Assembly (NCBI GenBank): GCA_029560805.1
Contig: JAKQKE010000125.1
Span: forward strand, 1 to 40,149
DNA: 40,149 bases
Direction of reading: 5' to 3'
Source of the DNA: Spirochaetota bacterium
GTDB taxonomy: Bacteria > Spirochaetota > Spirochaetia > Treponematales > UBA12059
Every line of letters starts with the position of its first letter. The first letter of the stretch is position 1. The notes under the pieces are model-generated. The model made no database searches and had not been told where the DNA came from. It saw only the letters and a program-made list of their open reading frames with translations. The translations under genes and the position numbers were made by a program. This document shows, piece after piece, positions 9,601 through 17,412 of the stretch.

Positions 9601-11276
9601 TCCGCGTAGGCGCTCACGGCTTCCGCTATTGACACCCTCGAGCGCCAGTATCCTTCGACGGCCTCGGCCCTGAGCAACTCCACTTGGTACTCGTCCAGGC
9701 AGAACGACAGACTGTCTGCCCCTTCGGCTAGCACGTCGACCAAGGAGCCGGCTCCCGAGCCTATGGCCAGCCCGAAGTCGTCGATCAGCCGACCTCGAGC
9801 CTCGGAGCATCTGGCCATGAACTCGTCATAACGTTCGATGCATTCGCGCGCCTTCGCTATCGAGGCCAGCCTAGACGCCGATGCCCCAGCCTCGGCGCCG
9901 TCTAGCCAAGCCGTCAGCTCAGCCGAGCCGACCAGTAGCCCAACGGCGCCGAGCGACGATAGCCAGTATTCTGCGCCAGACTTGGCGCCCATGGCCGCCT
10001 GCCCGCTCTGGACGTACACGTCGGCCCAGGCGCTGGCCCTCGCGGAGCTTGCCAGCCCCCGTTCCGCGGCGTCTCGCTCGAACTCGGCCCTCGCCTCGGC
10101 GATGGACGACTCGAGTCGCTCGCTAGCGCCGCCAAACGCCCGTTCGCCGCTCAGGAGTAGCTCGCCGGCCTTAGCTTCCCATGCCGACCGTTCCGCCACG
10201 AGACGATTGTACGCCTTGGACCATGCCGCGCCACCGTCCGCGAACGCCGTAGCGGCGTCTCGCTCCCATTCCAGCCTGCGCACCATGAAACGCTCCTCGG
10301 CTTCGGTCCAAAGCTCGAGGCCGGCGTCGAACTGCTCCTCGAATCGCTCCAGCCAATCCGATCCGGATAGGTCCAGCTCGCTGGTCGTGCCTGAGGGGCC
10401 ATCCAGGCGCTCGCGTAGCGACTCCAAGGCCGCGCCGCAGGCCCCGTGAACCTCGGCTATCAGCGACTCGACAATCGAATCGGCGGCCTCGCCGTCACTC
10501 CGCTTCCTGAGGCTCCACGAGTCCGCTTCCCTTCTTGCGACGAACAGGCGCTCCTCGCGGGCGATCAAGGCGTCGAGCTCGCTAACTACCCTGTCGCGGG
10601 CGCTGGTTGCGGCGGAGGCGGCTATCGACTCATATCGCGAAAGGTCTGGGCCGATATACGCCGAGAGTTCTGGCAAGTACGCGTTTAGGCTTGCCTCAGC
10701 GTCCAAGTCGAACCGCGCTAGAGCCTCGCGCATGGAGGACTCGGTCATCTCGAGCCAAGCCTCCTTGTCCGAGGCTATAGTCCCGTCGGCGCCGCGAGCC
10801 AGCATAATAGGGTCGCCGGCATCGTCGAACGACACCATTCCGTCGTCATCGCATACATATAGGAACGCGCGATTCGCCCTGGAGGCCGCCTCCGACACGA
10901 GCCCACGTAGGCGCCCCGATTCCTCGCCGAAGAATCTATCCTCGAGCCATGCGGCGTAACGCTCGGCGATATACTCGTCGCTCCAATCGGCGAGGTCGGC
11001 TCGGGCGCGGGCCACGTCGCGATCGTCCGGGTACGACTCGGACGCGAGTAGCTCCCAACGTGCGAGCTCCCTGTCGGCCTTCGTCCTGGCGACGAGCATC
11101 CATCGCCCGGAGCCCTGTTCGTAATCGGCCATGGCGACCGCGTGTTCATACGATACCGTGTCGAAGCCGATCACCGGCGGCTCGTCGGCGCGAGCGACGC
11201 GAGGCGCCATGGCGAAGGCCATGACGTACATGGCAACCGTGGTCGACAAGACGCTGAACGACGACTTGAGCCGCAT
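603..11276 (-). CDS. giant exported helical protein, 3557 aa, spirochaetal long-protein type
   Basis: The start is ATG 11276, where GGAGGTGA lies a few bases upstream and MRLKSSFSVLSTTVAMYVMA begins a signal peptide with probable cleavage after ARA. An earlier in-frame ATG is part of the ribosome site itself. Residues about 35-2060 are Ala/Ser/Glu/Arg-rich, apparently long helices and coiled coils, split by a Pro/Glu linker near 1533-1553. Two hydrophobic helices lie at about 2070-2113. From about 2580 the sequence becomes Gly-rich and globular, with stretches such as GLSISIGSGGVAGSLGGGGY near 2983. An HEAWRNG...AHTELAMR pattern spans 3109-3138. The C-terminal domain has HSTDWGSSDGC (H3495, C3505), resembling a YkuD/DUF5675-type pair. 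The overall plan recalls the very long spirochaetal proteins modelled in Leptospira as TIGR04388; that is from memory and untested. The function is unknown. It follows the RND genes by one base. Confidence 0.85.
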   Translation of the reverse strand: MRLKSSFSVLSTTVAMYVMAFAMAPRVARADEPPVIGFDTVSYEHAVAMADYEQGSGRWMLVARTKADRELARWELLASESYPDDRDVARARADLADWSDEYIAERYAAWLEDRFFGEESGRLRGLVSEAASRANRAFLYVCDDDGMVSFDDAGDPIMLARGADGTIASDKEAWLEMTESSMREALARFDLDAEASLNAYLPELSAYIGPDLSRYESIAASAATSARDRVVSELDALIAREERLFVARREADSWSLRKRSDGEAADSIVESLIAEVHGACGAALESLRERLDGPSGTTSELDLSGSDWLERFEEQFDAGLELWTEAEERFMVRRLEWERDAATAFADGGAAWSKAYNRLVAERSAWEAKAGELLLSGERAFGGASERLESSIAEARAEFERDAAERGLASSARASAWADVYVQSGQAAMGAKSGAEYWLSSLGAVGLLVGSAELTAWLDGAEAGASASRLASIAKARECIERYDEFMARCSEARGRLIDDFGLAIGSGAGSLVDVLAEGADSLSFCLDEYQVELLRAEAVEGYWRSRVSIAEAVSAYAEDLSSGRATAGDTAAGLAAARSAYDAAASAYDQAKSDLSEAGSRIGEASEGIGFAFDALQESGLRLERAASEYSSLMVELASGGNGEWLRSELLTRYRDLVESAGLSADTSAASEAELLAAYYERAVECGQFKAIEAAGRAMRSAVEGVGEEPSLRTLANAAAAVVEPSSLYDWSSEGVGSGELFAASYGLSTADPAYASLLALHDHTASALTGASSDDRRAELIASSLELAGRLARRADSLAESALEARLDAVALLGAVDSAAWYGSRTGGSLGDLSLEDRLRSDEAGALIAWLEARARLELDAILVLEGSMRPDLASDEAMALCRAFLSLGGSASLVGRHGTLEAIIGLIDLNRSATIESFSSALQSLAADDPYVGEFARGRGFFAVAGSDLSSILTIDESAALERARGMLTAYERYGRESFALERDRFEKATSALTEALFPLGLTLGDGRSLPASRDIAAAVTKGGVDTAGAMADLSSAVEKAAGLAPTWMADELRRWDEAMLDYVVARSVAVGAAPDGSAEAYANKAAERLASARRLGASTRAMSEAGDHGLASLYELAHDSSFSASEASAIRHEALTTIATAIAGMDGDGAALVAARFGYLEQNDMAIVVKDAARIRLEDAWSSWDYAATAEAARLATGPLARIAYTMESMVFAMLERDYGAVSREGLVSLLSPGADGAASWLGSYYASEGQDAGTTMESLIVAAAGEAGDAWSYEAARSRVTAMVVDSLDTLASHIREARGHLGDASAPIERYLAAIVASTAPDFEFVSWILPLVGLAGSYGQSLSLGASEDAAMASAFIGLGDTAMAFSAASFYLAGLAEAGRTSEFDSLASLVSAEKAERGRAVIDRAEACSAYLGDFSGGIIAWALKASGGDVGMALAMVASIEGASSSNSLEGPFGRWLFALTSLKIDASFAEAERLKDLSAYSAAYDRHIAEAEAAEAGGILHWRELLGSNALRAAIEADASRLPEPRAPGEPEAEPTETPAVAASWNAGALADGSDAAHRRTLALNDGLASWKRYSESIGMVGGDQLASLVVSMERYTSDPSTPYDASGLPRASSSVARASQAALDAYLAFDSSRALAAARFGELGSMAGAVGDADAMIELARSLEIEIEAARGGQRVALAAYESAGAKLAEAGAAYDEAYSQASRRYDDLEEANHAYAIEDAIWRWASSAYLYASDEACSGSLYGDPAGELSYCEASLARASTAMAALRGLYDEGQEVREYASSEYRAAYDEYRESYRRLMLVRKAEAALADGLTLELAANEKAAAAYRAARSGLATGRTVDDGFAVYLRIGEDGCIRLAYDASFAFSGAMGQSELSAFFSAQAQGDTGSRMSETAFETNLDRLASWMTSVSFDRTRAERWGLARDYVVKRLAANDSGFASRVSYSESAIDDATIGGHRFTLAGPTLAEILATYREDSLAADQEAAYASLDGDEKAMFDTYLALQLTGAMKPPKATNDGSSTYDAFSSWSDRAQYAALEAEAERQIAVCRTGIEASAATYAGFLAAAAVAGAFLITIFLVPGLLAAAALALATMTAFGLTMSGVGETRAVYSSAMSDLFAQTESGALRMTDGMPSCVALRSKYLSSCDRLASLEGVTLGGAACDESSLRAALAQSGSLTSAEVDELTSLYGAYASETGATNHGSLEALSALATWSRVSRDDSLGGLEAAYAEDDVERVEAGEIYNAVYAAFIAGRASEEDLALAANAAFGPGAASAKTHVSNLETVLREGSLSGESAAGSEGFDAARQYSTLSARAVSLRYDAELSAREAEWTCDRQELYERWLAWRRAGELLLSRGESDFDAAFERLESEAGSWAERFAEAYSIKAAAWDYAYADSLEAKRDWAARATMAVDGAASEAIVAMLGVDAAAAGRKLTSFAVTGFDFEDSSYGAYERVIGGSGLARLGESLEAWSLSAGGLSAKVRAGLAGGRVWESGSILAAAADFALSANESLAGIQAGIMASELGRSIEKAKVSLVDRIAYANRGFDDDMNGLFVADGAWRRDGTRYGKDVVVHSTVGQAFITERVEVPVFAYFELSPWSLGDTLSEASLRGSGASIARARMASAQAAVEEKGREVFGAGDGRGTFGEHVGTSPERLADANPDDGIECFFSDAGSGELGRLMSALVYWSVVEGRGWAEANKPIYDKDLWDDRDDWLEAPTLREVADVGVSVVTGLATGGIGALAMNLADDMLFGALDGLCGYTSWAEASLSFGKKAVGSLANYGTAGLFDGAIASVAGLGTLRSGFDAAVLSGARGFTELASSGLVSSVKLDYEADGSLAGLSIDKDRFVESVFGEGAIAGLVGSMAGAACGSSMDYGGAFEDAVWSGFTDLASIAATESASYATHLAFSSYRGVSGAALFEDAWSHSAGISLNVANARSVLGVAGFLGAVFGDGYDAAARMESERVASSFGSIGLSISIGSGGVAGSLGGGGYDLIDIGTSIGKGLAFDASLGRFAADRGSTLRGALETAYAFGDLAAEETVWRLIAGQDELRFDSLAGKAVTVADGLGNRTITVSPAGDDRGQTAMLELAIGLQHEAWRNGRDDGAIGQAYETLSAVTAHTELAMRLAGSSEFGGAMIGLMGLDSIFGADIAHYSGGSFTSYVAEAYDSIGDNWKLTMDGRLLNDGRARVLAEILNDDGSPGWVEVDGSAFESSTAAALVAYLGEARALELFGGSVYDASRYDDQTLQDVLGLDPVDVKAIRRSPSEAASVIALASDESRRRLLGEALMKGAGIVWDASAQGGNGAWIGEGLGLSLTDGEIHGSAALRSIGSGAYERYSITSEVERGYGAYDVWMDGVKHSLEGGLNRLSYTKWDIDSGEQLATLVAGGVWNTVDNSYGQLNAAGVPIGTDVRYSLLDGPTIQAYTIARGSFVSRWSLLGSRKFEGQDVLILSDATTVAGERLDSAGKRVGYPYDDRWLIHSTDWGSSDGCLVYSKTQANVNYYEVLMAQLKSWGLYQGYAIAGILSDESDFVYGGGYKEGTW

Positions 11277-11277
11277 A

Positions 11278-14200
11278 CTAGTCACCTCCATCGCGTGGTG
11301 GGGCCGAAGGCCCGAATCTGTCGAACAGGCGCGGCGCTGCCGCCGCCAGGGCCGGTACGACGGTAACGGCGGCCATGAAGGAAGCCGCTCCACCGCAGGC
11401 GGTCACGAAGGCTAACGCCCTGACCATCCCCATGTCGCCTGTATCGAGAACGAGGAGAGGTATCGCTCCAACGACGGTCGTAGCCGCGGTCGCCGATACG
11501 ATGACTATCCTCGAACGCACTACGCGGTAGAGAGCCATGGCGCTTGCGACGAAACCGACTTTTTTGGCCTTTCGTATATAGTCAGCCATGAGCACCGAGG
11601 CGTTGACAGCTACGCCGGATACTGCCACGAAGGCGCAGGCCATCGATGCGTCGAGCGGCGAGCCGGTTGCCACCAGTATCAGGGCCGGCGCGGCCAGCGA
11701 AGGAGGCACCGCGGCGAGCGCGACGAGGGGCAGTCCGAACGACTCGCTCAACGCCGCCATGGCCATGTAGGCCAGCGCCACCGCCGCTACAAAGGACAGC
11801 GTGACCCGCCTCAGCCGCCTGGCAGCTTCGATCGCGTCTCGGTCGAAGGTCAGCGTATAGCCGGGAGGCGTAACGAGCCCCTCGAGCGCGGCCATCGTCT
11901 CCCGCGCGGCCTTCTCCGGATCCATGCGTCTCGTCCGGATCGACAGGGATGCCGACCTGCGACGGTCTCGTCTCTGTATCCTGGCTATCCGCTCCTCGCG
12001 GCCGATTCGGACCAGGGACGCGGCCTCCAGGGTCGCGCCGCCCCGCGAGGCGACCACGATCGAGCCGAGCGCCTCCTCGTCGACTCGACGGGAAGCGCCT
12101 ATGCGAACATCGGTGTCGCCCGTATCGCCGACCCGTTTATACGCGACCGGCGCCTGGACCGATCGCCGCATGGCTCCTGCCACTATCGAGAACGGCAACC
12201 CCATGGCGGACGACCTATCGCGGTCGGGCTTGACGACGATAGCCGGCGCCGAGACCTTGAAATTCAGGGCGACCTCGAGAGCCAGGGGTAGCGCCGCGAT
12301 ACGCTCTGCGGCGGCCGCCGCCATCGAGCGACAGGTCTCGTCATCGTCGCCGCGAACGAGCAGTTCCCAGACCCGTTCGTCGGGCGCCCGGCTCTCTATC
12401 CACAGGAAGCTCCCTGCCGGAGCGGCCAGCTTCGCAGACGCCGCGAGGCTGGCACTATCGGCGACGTCGTCATCGTACGTCAACAATAGGTTGGCTGAGC
12501 CGCGCCTGGCGCTCGACTGAGTCGAGACCAGGCCGGGTAGCCTAGCCAACGACGCCGCATAGTCGGCAAGCCTCGAGTCGACCGCCTCGAGTGGCAGGCC
12601 CTGGTCGAACTCGAGGCGCGCGTATAGGTCGCGCCCCTCCGTTCGGGTTCCGACGTCTTTCGGAGAGATCGAGATGGCGACGACGCCGGCCAGCCCAATC
12701 GCGGCCGACCAGGCGAGTACGAGCCGCGGCCTCTCGGCGCATACCGCGATAGCGGCCGCCAGAAGCCGAGCCGACTGCCTTCTCGCTCGCGGAGTGGTTG
12801 GGCGGCCAACCCTGAGACGGTGAAGACGCCGTGCCATTTCTACCGATCGTCGCCTCAACCCGACCATATCGCCACCCCACAGGACGACGGGCGGCATGAT
12901 CGCTATCGTCGCCACGTACGAGACGCCGCAGGTGACGGCTATGCCCGCCGCTACCGCGCCGACGCCCGGCGAGACGGCCTCGAGTCCGAACATCGGAGCC
13001 AGCGCCAAGATAGTGGTGGCAGTACCCGCAGCCAGGGCCGGCGCCAGCTCCCGGACCGAGGCCGCGCCCGAGCCCACGGTCTTGGATGAGCCGAGACGTT
13101 CGGCCACGAGTATCGAGCAATCGATCGAAGAACCGAGCCCGATGGCCAAGCCGGCTAGAGCGCCGACGCTCAGTCCGCGCATCAGGCAGGACAGGATCGC
13201 CGCGGAGACAACCAATATGAACGGGACCATAGCGGCCGAGGCGACCATAGCGAGGCTACGCACGCGCGAACGCCCGAGGTAGAGCCTGGGTCCGATTACG
13301 AGCGCGGCCGCGACCGATACGACGACGACCGCCTCTATCGCCGCCGAGATAACGCGCTTCAGCGATCTGGCGGCCAGCTCCCCCCTGTCGGACAGTACGG
13401 TAAAACGGATCCCGCAGGCGGAAGCGGCCTTCGCCGCCTCGCACGCGATATCTCTCGACAGCATGGCGAGGTTGGCATCGCCGGTCGGTATGACGGCGAT
13501 GGTCACGGCCCTGCGCCCGTCGACGCGGGACAGGCTCTCAGGCTCCCTTTGGCGGCTATCCACCCTGGCTATCGAGCCGAGGCGTATAGCCTCCCCCGTG
13601 CCGCCCGGGATAACGGCTTCGCGGATCGATTCGACCGTAGGGTAACGGGCCTCCATCGAGACGGGCACCAGTGCGTAGCCTGAGCGAAGCGAGCCCGAGG
13701 CGACGAGGCCGTCGGAACCGGCCAGGGACTCGGCTACGGCTTCCGCGGACAGGCCGACCAGCGCGGCCGCCTCGTCGTCTAGAAGCACGGCCAGCTCGGT
13801 TACGCCGCCGCCGTCTATCGAGACCTCCCCTACGCCCGCGAGGCTCTCGAGCGCCGGCTTGACTCTTCGCTCGAGGAGCGCCCGTAGCGCTCCGGACTCC
13901 CCGACGTCGGAAACGGCCGCGGCCACCCAGGCTGGTCCGACGTCATCGCGGGCGGAACTTATCCTTGGGCGCTGCACCGAGCGCGGCAAGGATTCGTATA
14001 GGCGCTGGGCCGCCGCGCTGACCGCCTCGGTTCCGTCGCGGCCTTCGGCGAAGCGCGCTACCACCCTGGCTTCGCCGTATTCGCACGAACTCGACGTGCC
14101 GATGACACCCGGCAGCGAGGCCAACATGTCCTCGAGCGGTATAGCGACGAGGCTCTCCATCTCGCGGGCGTTCGTGCCGTACTGGCTCAAGCTAACGACG

Positions 14201-14337
14201 CAGACGCTTCCACCCGAGCCGGGCGAGCCTCCAAATTCGGTCACGGCGAGCGTCCTAGCCGACAAGGCTACGGCGGCGGCGGCGACGCAGACCGCCGCTA
14301 CCGGCTTTCCGTACCAGCGGGCGCGGGAATCGCTCAT
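11278..14337 (-). CDS. RND-family transporter subunit, second and divergent copy
   Basis: This is a 1019-residue inner-membrane protein of the AcrB/HAE1 RND superfamily, the proton-driven pump of a tripartite envelope system. The first half has TM1, a porter region and a TM4-like GLAIGLGSSIDCSILV. The second half repeats the plan and ends with a TM10-like VSGVAVNASVLMADY and a C-terminal helix pair. At the AcrB D407/D408 position it has D406 followed by C407. At the K940 position it has N912. TM1 is followed by TEFGGSP instead of the usual Leu-Pro-Asp motif. It starts within the stop of the preceding RND gene (ATGA overlap). The pair probably forms a mixed trimer, as MdtB/MdtC does, with this subunit the less active one; that is inference. 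Length is close to the family norm of about 1030. Confidence 0.9.
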   Translation of the reverse strand: MSDSRARWYGKPVAAVCVAAAAVALSARTLAVTEFGGSPGSGGSVCVVSLSQYGTNAREMESLVAIPLEDMLASLPGVIGTSSSCEYGEARVVARFAEGRDGTEAVSAAAQRLYESLPRSVQRPRISSARDDVGPAWVAAAVSDVGESGALRALLERRVKPALESLAGVGEVSIDGGGVTELAVLLDDEAAALVGLSAEAVAESLAGSDGLVASGSLRSGYALVPVSMEARYPTVESIREAVIPGGTGEAIRLGSIARVDSRQREPESLSRVDGRRAVTIAVIPTGDANLAMLSRDIACEAAKAASACGIRFTVLSDRGELAARSLKRVISAAIEAVVVVSVAAALVIGPRLYLGRSRVRSLAMVASAAMVPFILVVSAAILSCLMRGLSVGALAGLAIGLGSSIDCSILVAERLGSSKTVGSGAASVRELAPALAAGTATTILALAPMFGLEAVSPGVGAVAAGIAVTCGVSYVATIAIMPPVVLWGGDMVGLRRRSVEMARRLHRLRVGRPTTPRARRQSARLLAAAIAVCAERPRLVLAWSAAIGLAGVVAISISPKDVGTRTEGRDLYARLEFDQGLPLEAVDSRLADYAASLARLPGLVSTQSSARRGSANLLLTYDDDVADSASLAASAKLAAPAGSFLWIESRAPDERVWELLVRGDDDETCRSMAAAAAERIAALPLALEVALNFKVSAPAIVVKPDRDRSSAMGLPFSIVAGAMRRSVQAPVAYKRVGDTGDTDVRIGASRRVDEEALGSIVVASRGGATLEAASLVRIGREERIARIQRRDRRRSASLSIRTRRMDPEKAARETMAALEGLVTPPGYTLTFDRDAIEAARRLRRVTLSFVAAVALAYMAMAALSESFGLPLVALAAVPPSLAAPALILVATGSPLDASMACAFVAVSGVAVNASVLMADYIRKAKKVGFVASAMALYRVVRSRIVIVSATAATTVVGAIPLLVLDTGDMGMVRALAFVTACGGAASFMAAVTVVPALAAAAPRLFDRFGPSAPPRDGGD

Positions 14338-17300
14338 GCCGCGGCCCTTCGTCGAGCCAGGGCGGCCAGGACGGTCGGCGTTATGAACAGGGTAAGCGCG
14401 GTGGACGCCGCCATGCCGCCTATCATCGACACGGCCATGGAACGCTGGGGCGACGCCTCTGGATTCAGGCAGAGCGGAACGAGGGCGACCAGGGTCGTCA
14501 TCGTCGTCGCCAGTACCGGCCTCAACCTGTCTATGGCCCCTAGGAACGCGGCGCTATCGGGCGCCTCGCCGGCCGCGAGCCGTGCCGCGCAGGCCTCGTA
14601 GAGCAGTATCGCGCTATTGACGACCGTGCCGAACAGGGCGACGAGGCCCATGATCGACCCCGAGTCGAGGCCGACGCCGGCGATCAGCATCGTCGGACCC
14701 GATCCGGCCAGGGCCAAAGGAATGGCTGCCATGATGACCAACGGCGCCACGAAAGACTCGAACTGGCTACCGATCACCAAGTATAGAAGGACCAGCACAA
14801 GGGCGAGCGTCCATGCCATAGCCTCGGCGTAGCGACCGAAGGCGGAGCCGCCGGAACGACGGACACTGGACCTGGCGCCGCTGCCGTACGCGATCATGGC
14901 CCTCTCGACGGCCGCTTCGAGCGCGCCGCGACCGGACACGGCGGCGACCGGCGTCAAGTAGATCGCGTCCCGCCGGTCCAGCCTGGCGAGCGCGGCGGCG
15001 CTGTAGGCCAGGTCGAAGGTCGCGACGGTCGAGGCGTGTATGGGCGCGGAGCCCCCGGCTTCGACGGTGATTGAGCGCAGTGACTCGAGGCTCCCTCCGC
15101 GATCCGCGCTGCCGGCTCCGCCTGCGAAGACGACGATATCCGTATCCTCGCCGTCGGAACGCATGTTCCCAACCCGCACGCCCTCGGTAGCGGTCCTGAT
15201 GACGGCTTCGACCTCCGCAAGCTTGACGCGAAGGCCGGCTATCCGTTGCCTATCAGGGCTGGCCAGGACTCGTCCGGCCTGGCCATCTGGCGACCGTACG
15301 ACCGAAGCGAGCGCGTCTCCGGCCAGGTCGGACAGGTAGGACTCGAACGCGTCCGCGGCCGCCTTGGCCGCCTCGACGCTGTCGGCGTTCACGACGATGG
15401 TCGAACCCTCGACGAGCCCCATGATGGCGGCCGCCGGATCCGGAGGCTCCGCCACGGTTAGCGAGGCTGAAGGAGGCAGGGCAGCCCTCGCGGCGGCCGC
15501 TATCTCCCTGGCTATCGTTTCGGTGTCCGCCTTCGAGGATAGGGCGCAGAGGAGGCTCAGGCGCTCGGGCCCATACGCGGGATCGGCGAGCCTCGACAGG
15601 TCGCCGACCTCGGCTCCGGCCCAACCCCTCGTCGACACGACGCCGTCGACCCTCGATAGGATGGCGCTTAACGATATTGCCTCCGGCCGGATGCCTTCGG
15701 CGTCGCTACCGGGCTCGAATCGAGCGGTCACGAGAAGTTCGGAGACGGCTCCGCGCGGCATGAACGATACGTCTCTCGTGGCCGCCAAGGCGACTCCGAT
15801 CGCGGCTGCGATAGCGGCGCAGATGATGAGCCTCGACGGCCTGCGCATAGCCGTTGACAGCGAGCGCGCGTACGATGCCGCGAGCCTGGCCGGCGGCCGC
15901 CCCCCCGAGCCGGCCGTTCCGAAGAGCCTATACGCCGCCGGTAGTATGGTCATTGCGCAGACCCAGCCGCAGGCGCTGGCGACGACGACGGCGAAGGCCA
16001 GGTCGCCGAAAATGGAGCCGATGGCGCCCGGCAAGTAGAAGATGGGCATGAACACGGCCACGGTCGTTACCATGCCGCCGAACGTTCCGCCGACTACCGA
16101 GGAAGCGGCCTCGCCAATTTCGGCCGGAGTCGGGTACATTCGCCGACTGGTGCCGCGCGGCATCGTCTCTCCCACCGTTGACAGGGCATCCAGGGTAACC
16201 ACCGCGTTGTCCGATATGATACCCACGGCCAGGGCGAGGCCGGACAGGCTCATGCGGTTGAGCGATCGGCCCGCCAGCGACAAAGCGGCCAGGGTTGCGG
16301 CGATGCATATCGGGATTGATACGGCGACCATGACGGCGCAGCGGGCATCCCGGAGCATGGCGTACAGCACGACGGCGGCCGCGATCGAGCCGATGACGGC
16401 CGCCCAGGCCAGTTCCCGTATCGAGGCCGCTACGGCCGTCGACGAGTCACCGACCGTTCTAATGGCCAGCTCGTCCATGAATTCGACCGCCATCGCCTCG
16501 GCCACCAGTACCACCTCGCGAGCCGTAGCCACCGGGTCGGCGCCTGGACGAAGGTAGACCTCGAGCGCCACCGTCTCGATGCCGTCGAGCACGTAGAGAC
16601 TATCGGCCGGCGCGTCTCGCTCATAGACCCGTGCCAGCTCGGATAGGCGAAAAGAGCCGGCGGGAGAGACGGCTACCACGGCTTCAAGCTCGGCGACGGT
16701 CTTCGGCCGACCCTCCGCTATGACGACGAGCTCGAGTCCTCCGCCCTCGACCGAACCGAGCGGGACGTCGGCGCACTCGGCGGCCAGCGCCGAGGCCACG
16801 TCCCTTGCCGTCATGCCCCGCGCGGCCGCCTTACGCTCGTCCACCGCGACGGCTAGCTCTCGATCCCTGCCGCCGACCACGGTCACGGCGCCGACGCCTA
16901 CCACGCGCCGCAACCTCGCCCGGCCCTCGCGTTCGGCCATGCGCTTGGCGAAGGCCAGGTCCCCGGCCATCGGGGCCATAGTCACCGTGACGAGCGGCGA
17001 CGCCGCCGGGTCATCGGCAGTAACGCTTGGCTTGGTCGCGCCTTCCGGCAACCCCGGATAGGTCGCATCGATGATATCGCGTACGTTCGACGCCATCCTC
17101 GCTGCGTCCTCGCCCCAGTTGAAATCGAGGGTGATGACGGTACGTCCGTCCCGGCTAACGCTCGACGACCCGATGAGCCCGTCCGCCGAGGCGAGCGCGT
17201 CCTCGAGCGGACAGGTGACGAGGGAGCGCATCGCCGCCGCGCTCATACCGGGCATCGTCGCCTCGACGAGGACGCGCGGTACCGACACATCGGGCAGGCT

Positions 17301-17408
17301 CCGCCTGGGCAGGTCTATCGCGGCCCCGATGCCGGCCATCATGATGGCGACCAAGCCCATAGCCACGGCCACCGGCCGGCCCGCGCACGACGTGATGACG
17401 CGCTTCAT
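14334..17408 (-). CDS. RND-family transporter subunit, canonical copy
   Basis: This is a 1024-residue AcrB/HAE1-type RND transporter. ATG 17408 is preferred because MKRVITSCAGRPVAVAMGLV is a normal RND N-terminus and it lies 4 bases after the upstream stop. The longer reading from 17504 only overlaps the neighbour. After TM1 comes the typical LPDVSVPRVLVEATMPGMSA segment. TM4 carries VGIISDNAVV with D400/N401, and TM10 carries GTVVNSAILLYEA with N931 in place of AcrB K940. The Asp-Asn/Asn arrangement is common in HAE1 members that use a VDN and VVN motif set, so it does not imply loss of function. It overlaps the second RND gene by ATGA. Together with the adaptor and TolC-like protein it completes a tripartite pump; the substrate cannot be read from sequence. 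Confidence 0.93.
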   Translation of the reverse strand: MKRVITSCAGRPVAVAMGLVAIMMAGIGAAIDLPRRSLPDVSVPRVLVEATMPGMSAAAMRSLVTCPLEDALASADGLIGSSSVSRDGRTVITLDFNWGEDAARMASNVRDIIDATYPGLPEGATKPSVTADDPAASPLVTVTMAPMAGDLAFAKRMAEREGRARLRRVVGVGAVTVVGGRDRELAVAVDERKAAARGMTARDVASALAAECADVPLGSVEGGGLELVVIAEGRPKTVAELEAVVAVSPAGSFRLSELARVYERDAPADSLYVLDGIETVALEVYLRPGADPVATAREVVLVAEAMAVEFMDELAIRTVGDSSTAVAASIRELAWAAVIGSIAAAVVLYAMLRDARCAVMVAVSIPICIAATLAALSLAGRSLNRMSLSGLALAVGIISDNAVVTLDALSTVGETMPRGTSRRMYPTPAEIGEAASSVVGGTFGGMVTTVAVFMPIFYLPGAIGSIFGDLAFAVVVASACGWVCAMTILPAAYRLFGTAGSGGRPPARLAASYARSLSTAMRRPSRLIICAAIAAAIGVALAATRDVSFMPRGAVSELLVTARFEPGSDAEGIRPEAISLSAILSRVDGVVSTRGWAGAEVGDLSRLADPAYGPERLSLLCALSSKADTETIAREIAAAARAALPPSASLTVAEPPDPAAAIMGLVEGSTIVVNADSVEAAKAAADAFESYLSDLAGDALASVVRSPDGQAGRVLASPDRQRIAGLRVKLAEVEAVIRTATEGVRVGNMRSDGEDTDIVVFAGGAGSADRGGSLESLRSITVEAGGSAPIHASTVATFDLAYSAAALARLDRRDAIYLTPVAAVSGRGALEAAVERAMIAYGSGARSSVRRSGGSAFGRYAEAMAWTLALVLVLLYLVIGSQFESFVAPLVIMAAIPLALAGSGPTMLIAGVGLDSGSIMGLVALFGTVVNSAILLYEACAARLAAGEAPDSAAFLGAIDRLRPVLATTMTTLVALVPLCLNPEASPQRSMAVSMIGGMAASTALTLFITPTVLAALARRRAAA

Positions 17409-17412
17409 CCCG

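Noticed and set aside
603-11276. Giant protein as a classical CDI/Rhs toxin
   Set aside because: No FHA-type repeats, RHS/YD repeats or two-partner TPS signal are visible, and the downstream partner has its own signal peptide, unlike a typical cytoplasmic immunity protein.
11277-11393. Longer N-terminus for the giant protein starting at 11393
   Set aside because: It would extend into the RND gene, hide the signal peptide behind an Arg-rich segment and ignore the good ribosome site before ATG 11276.
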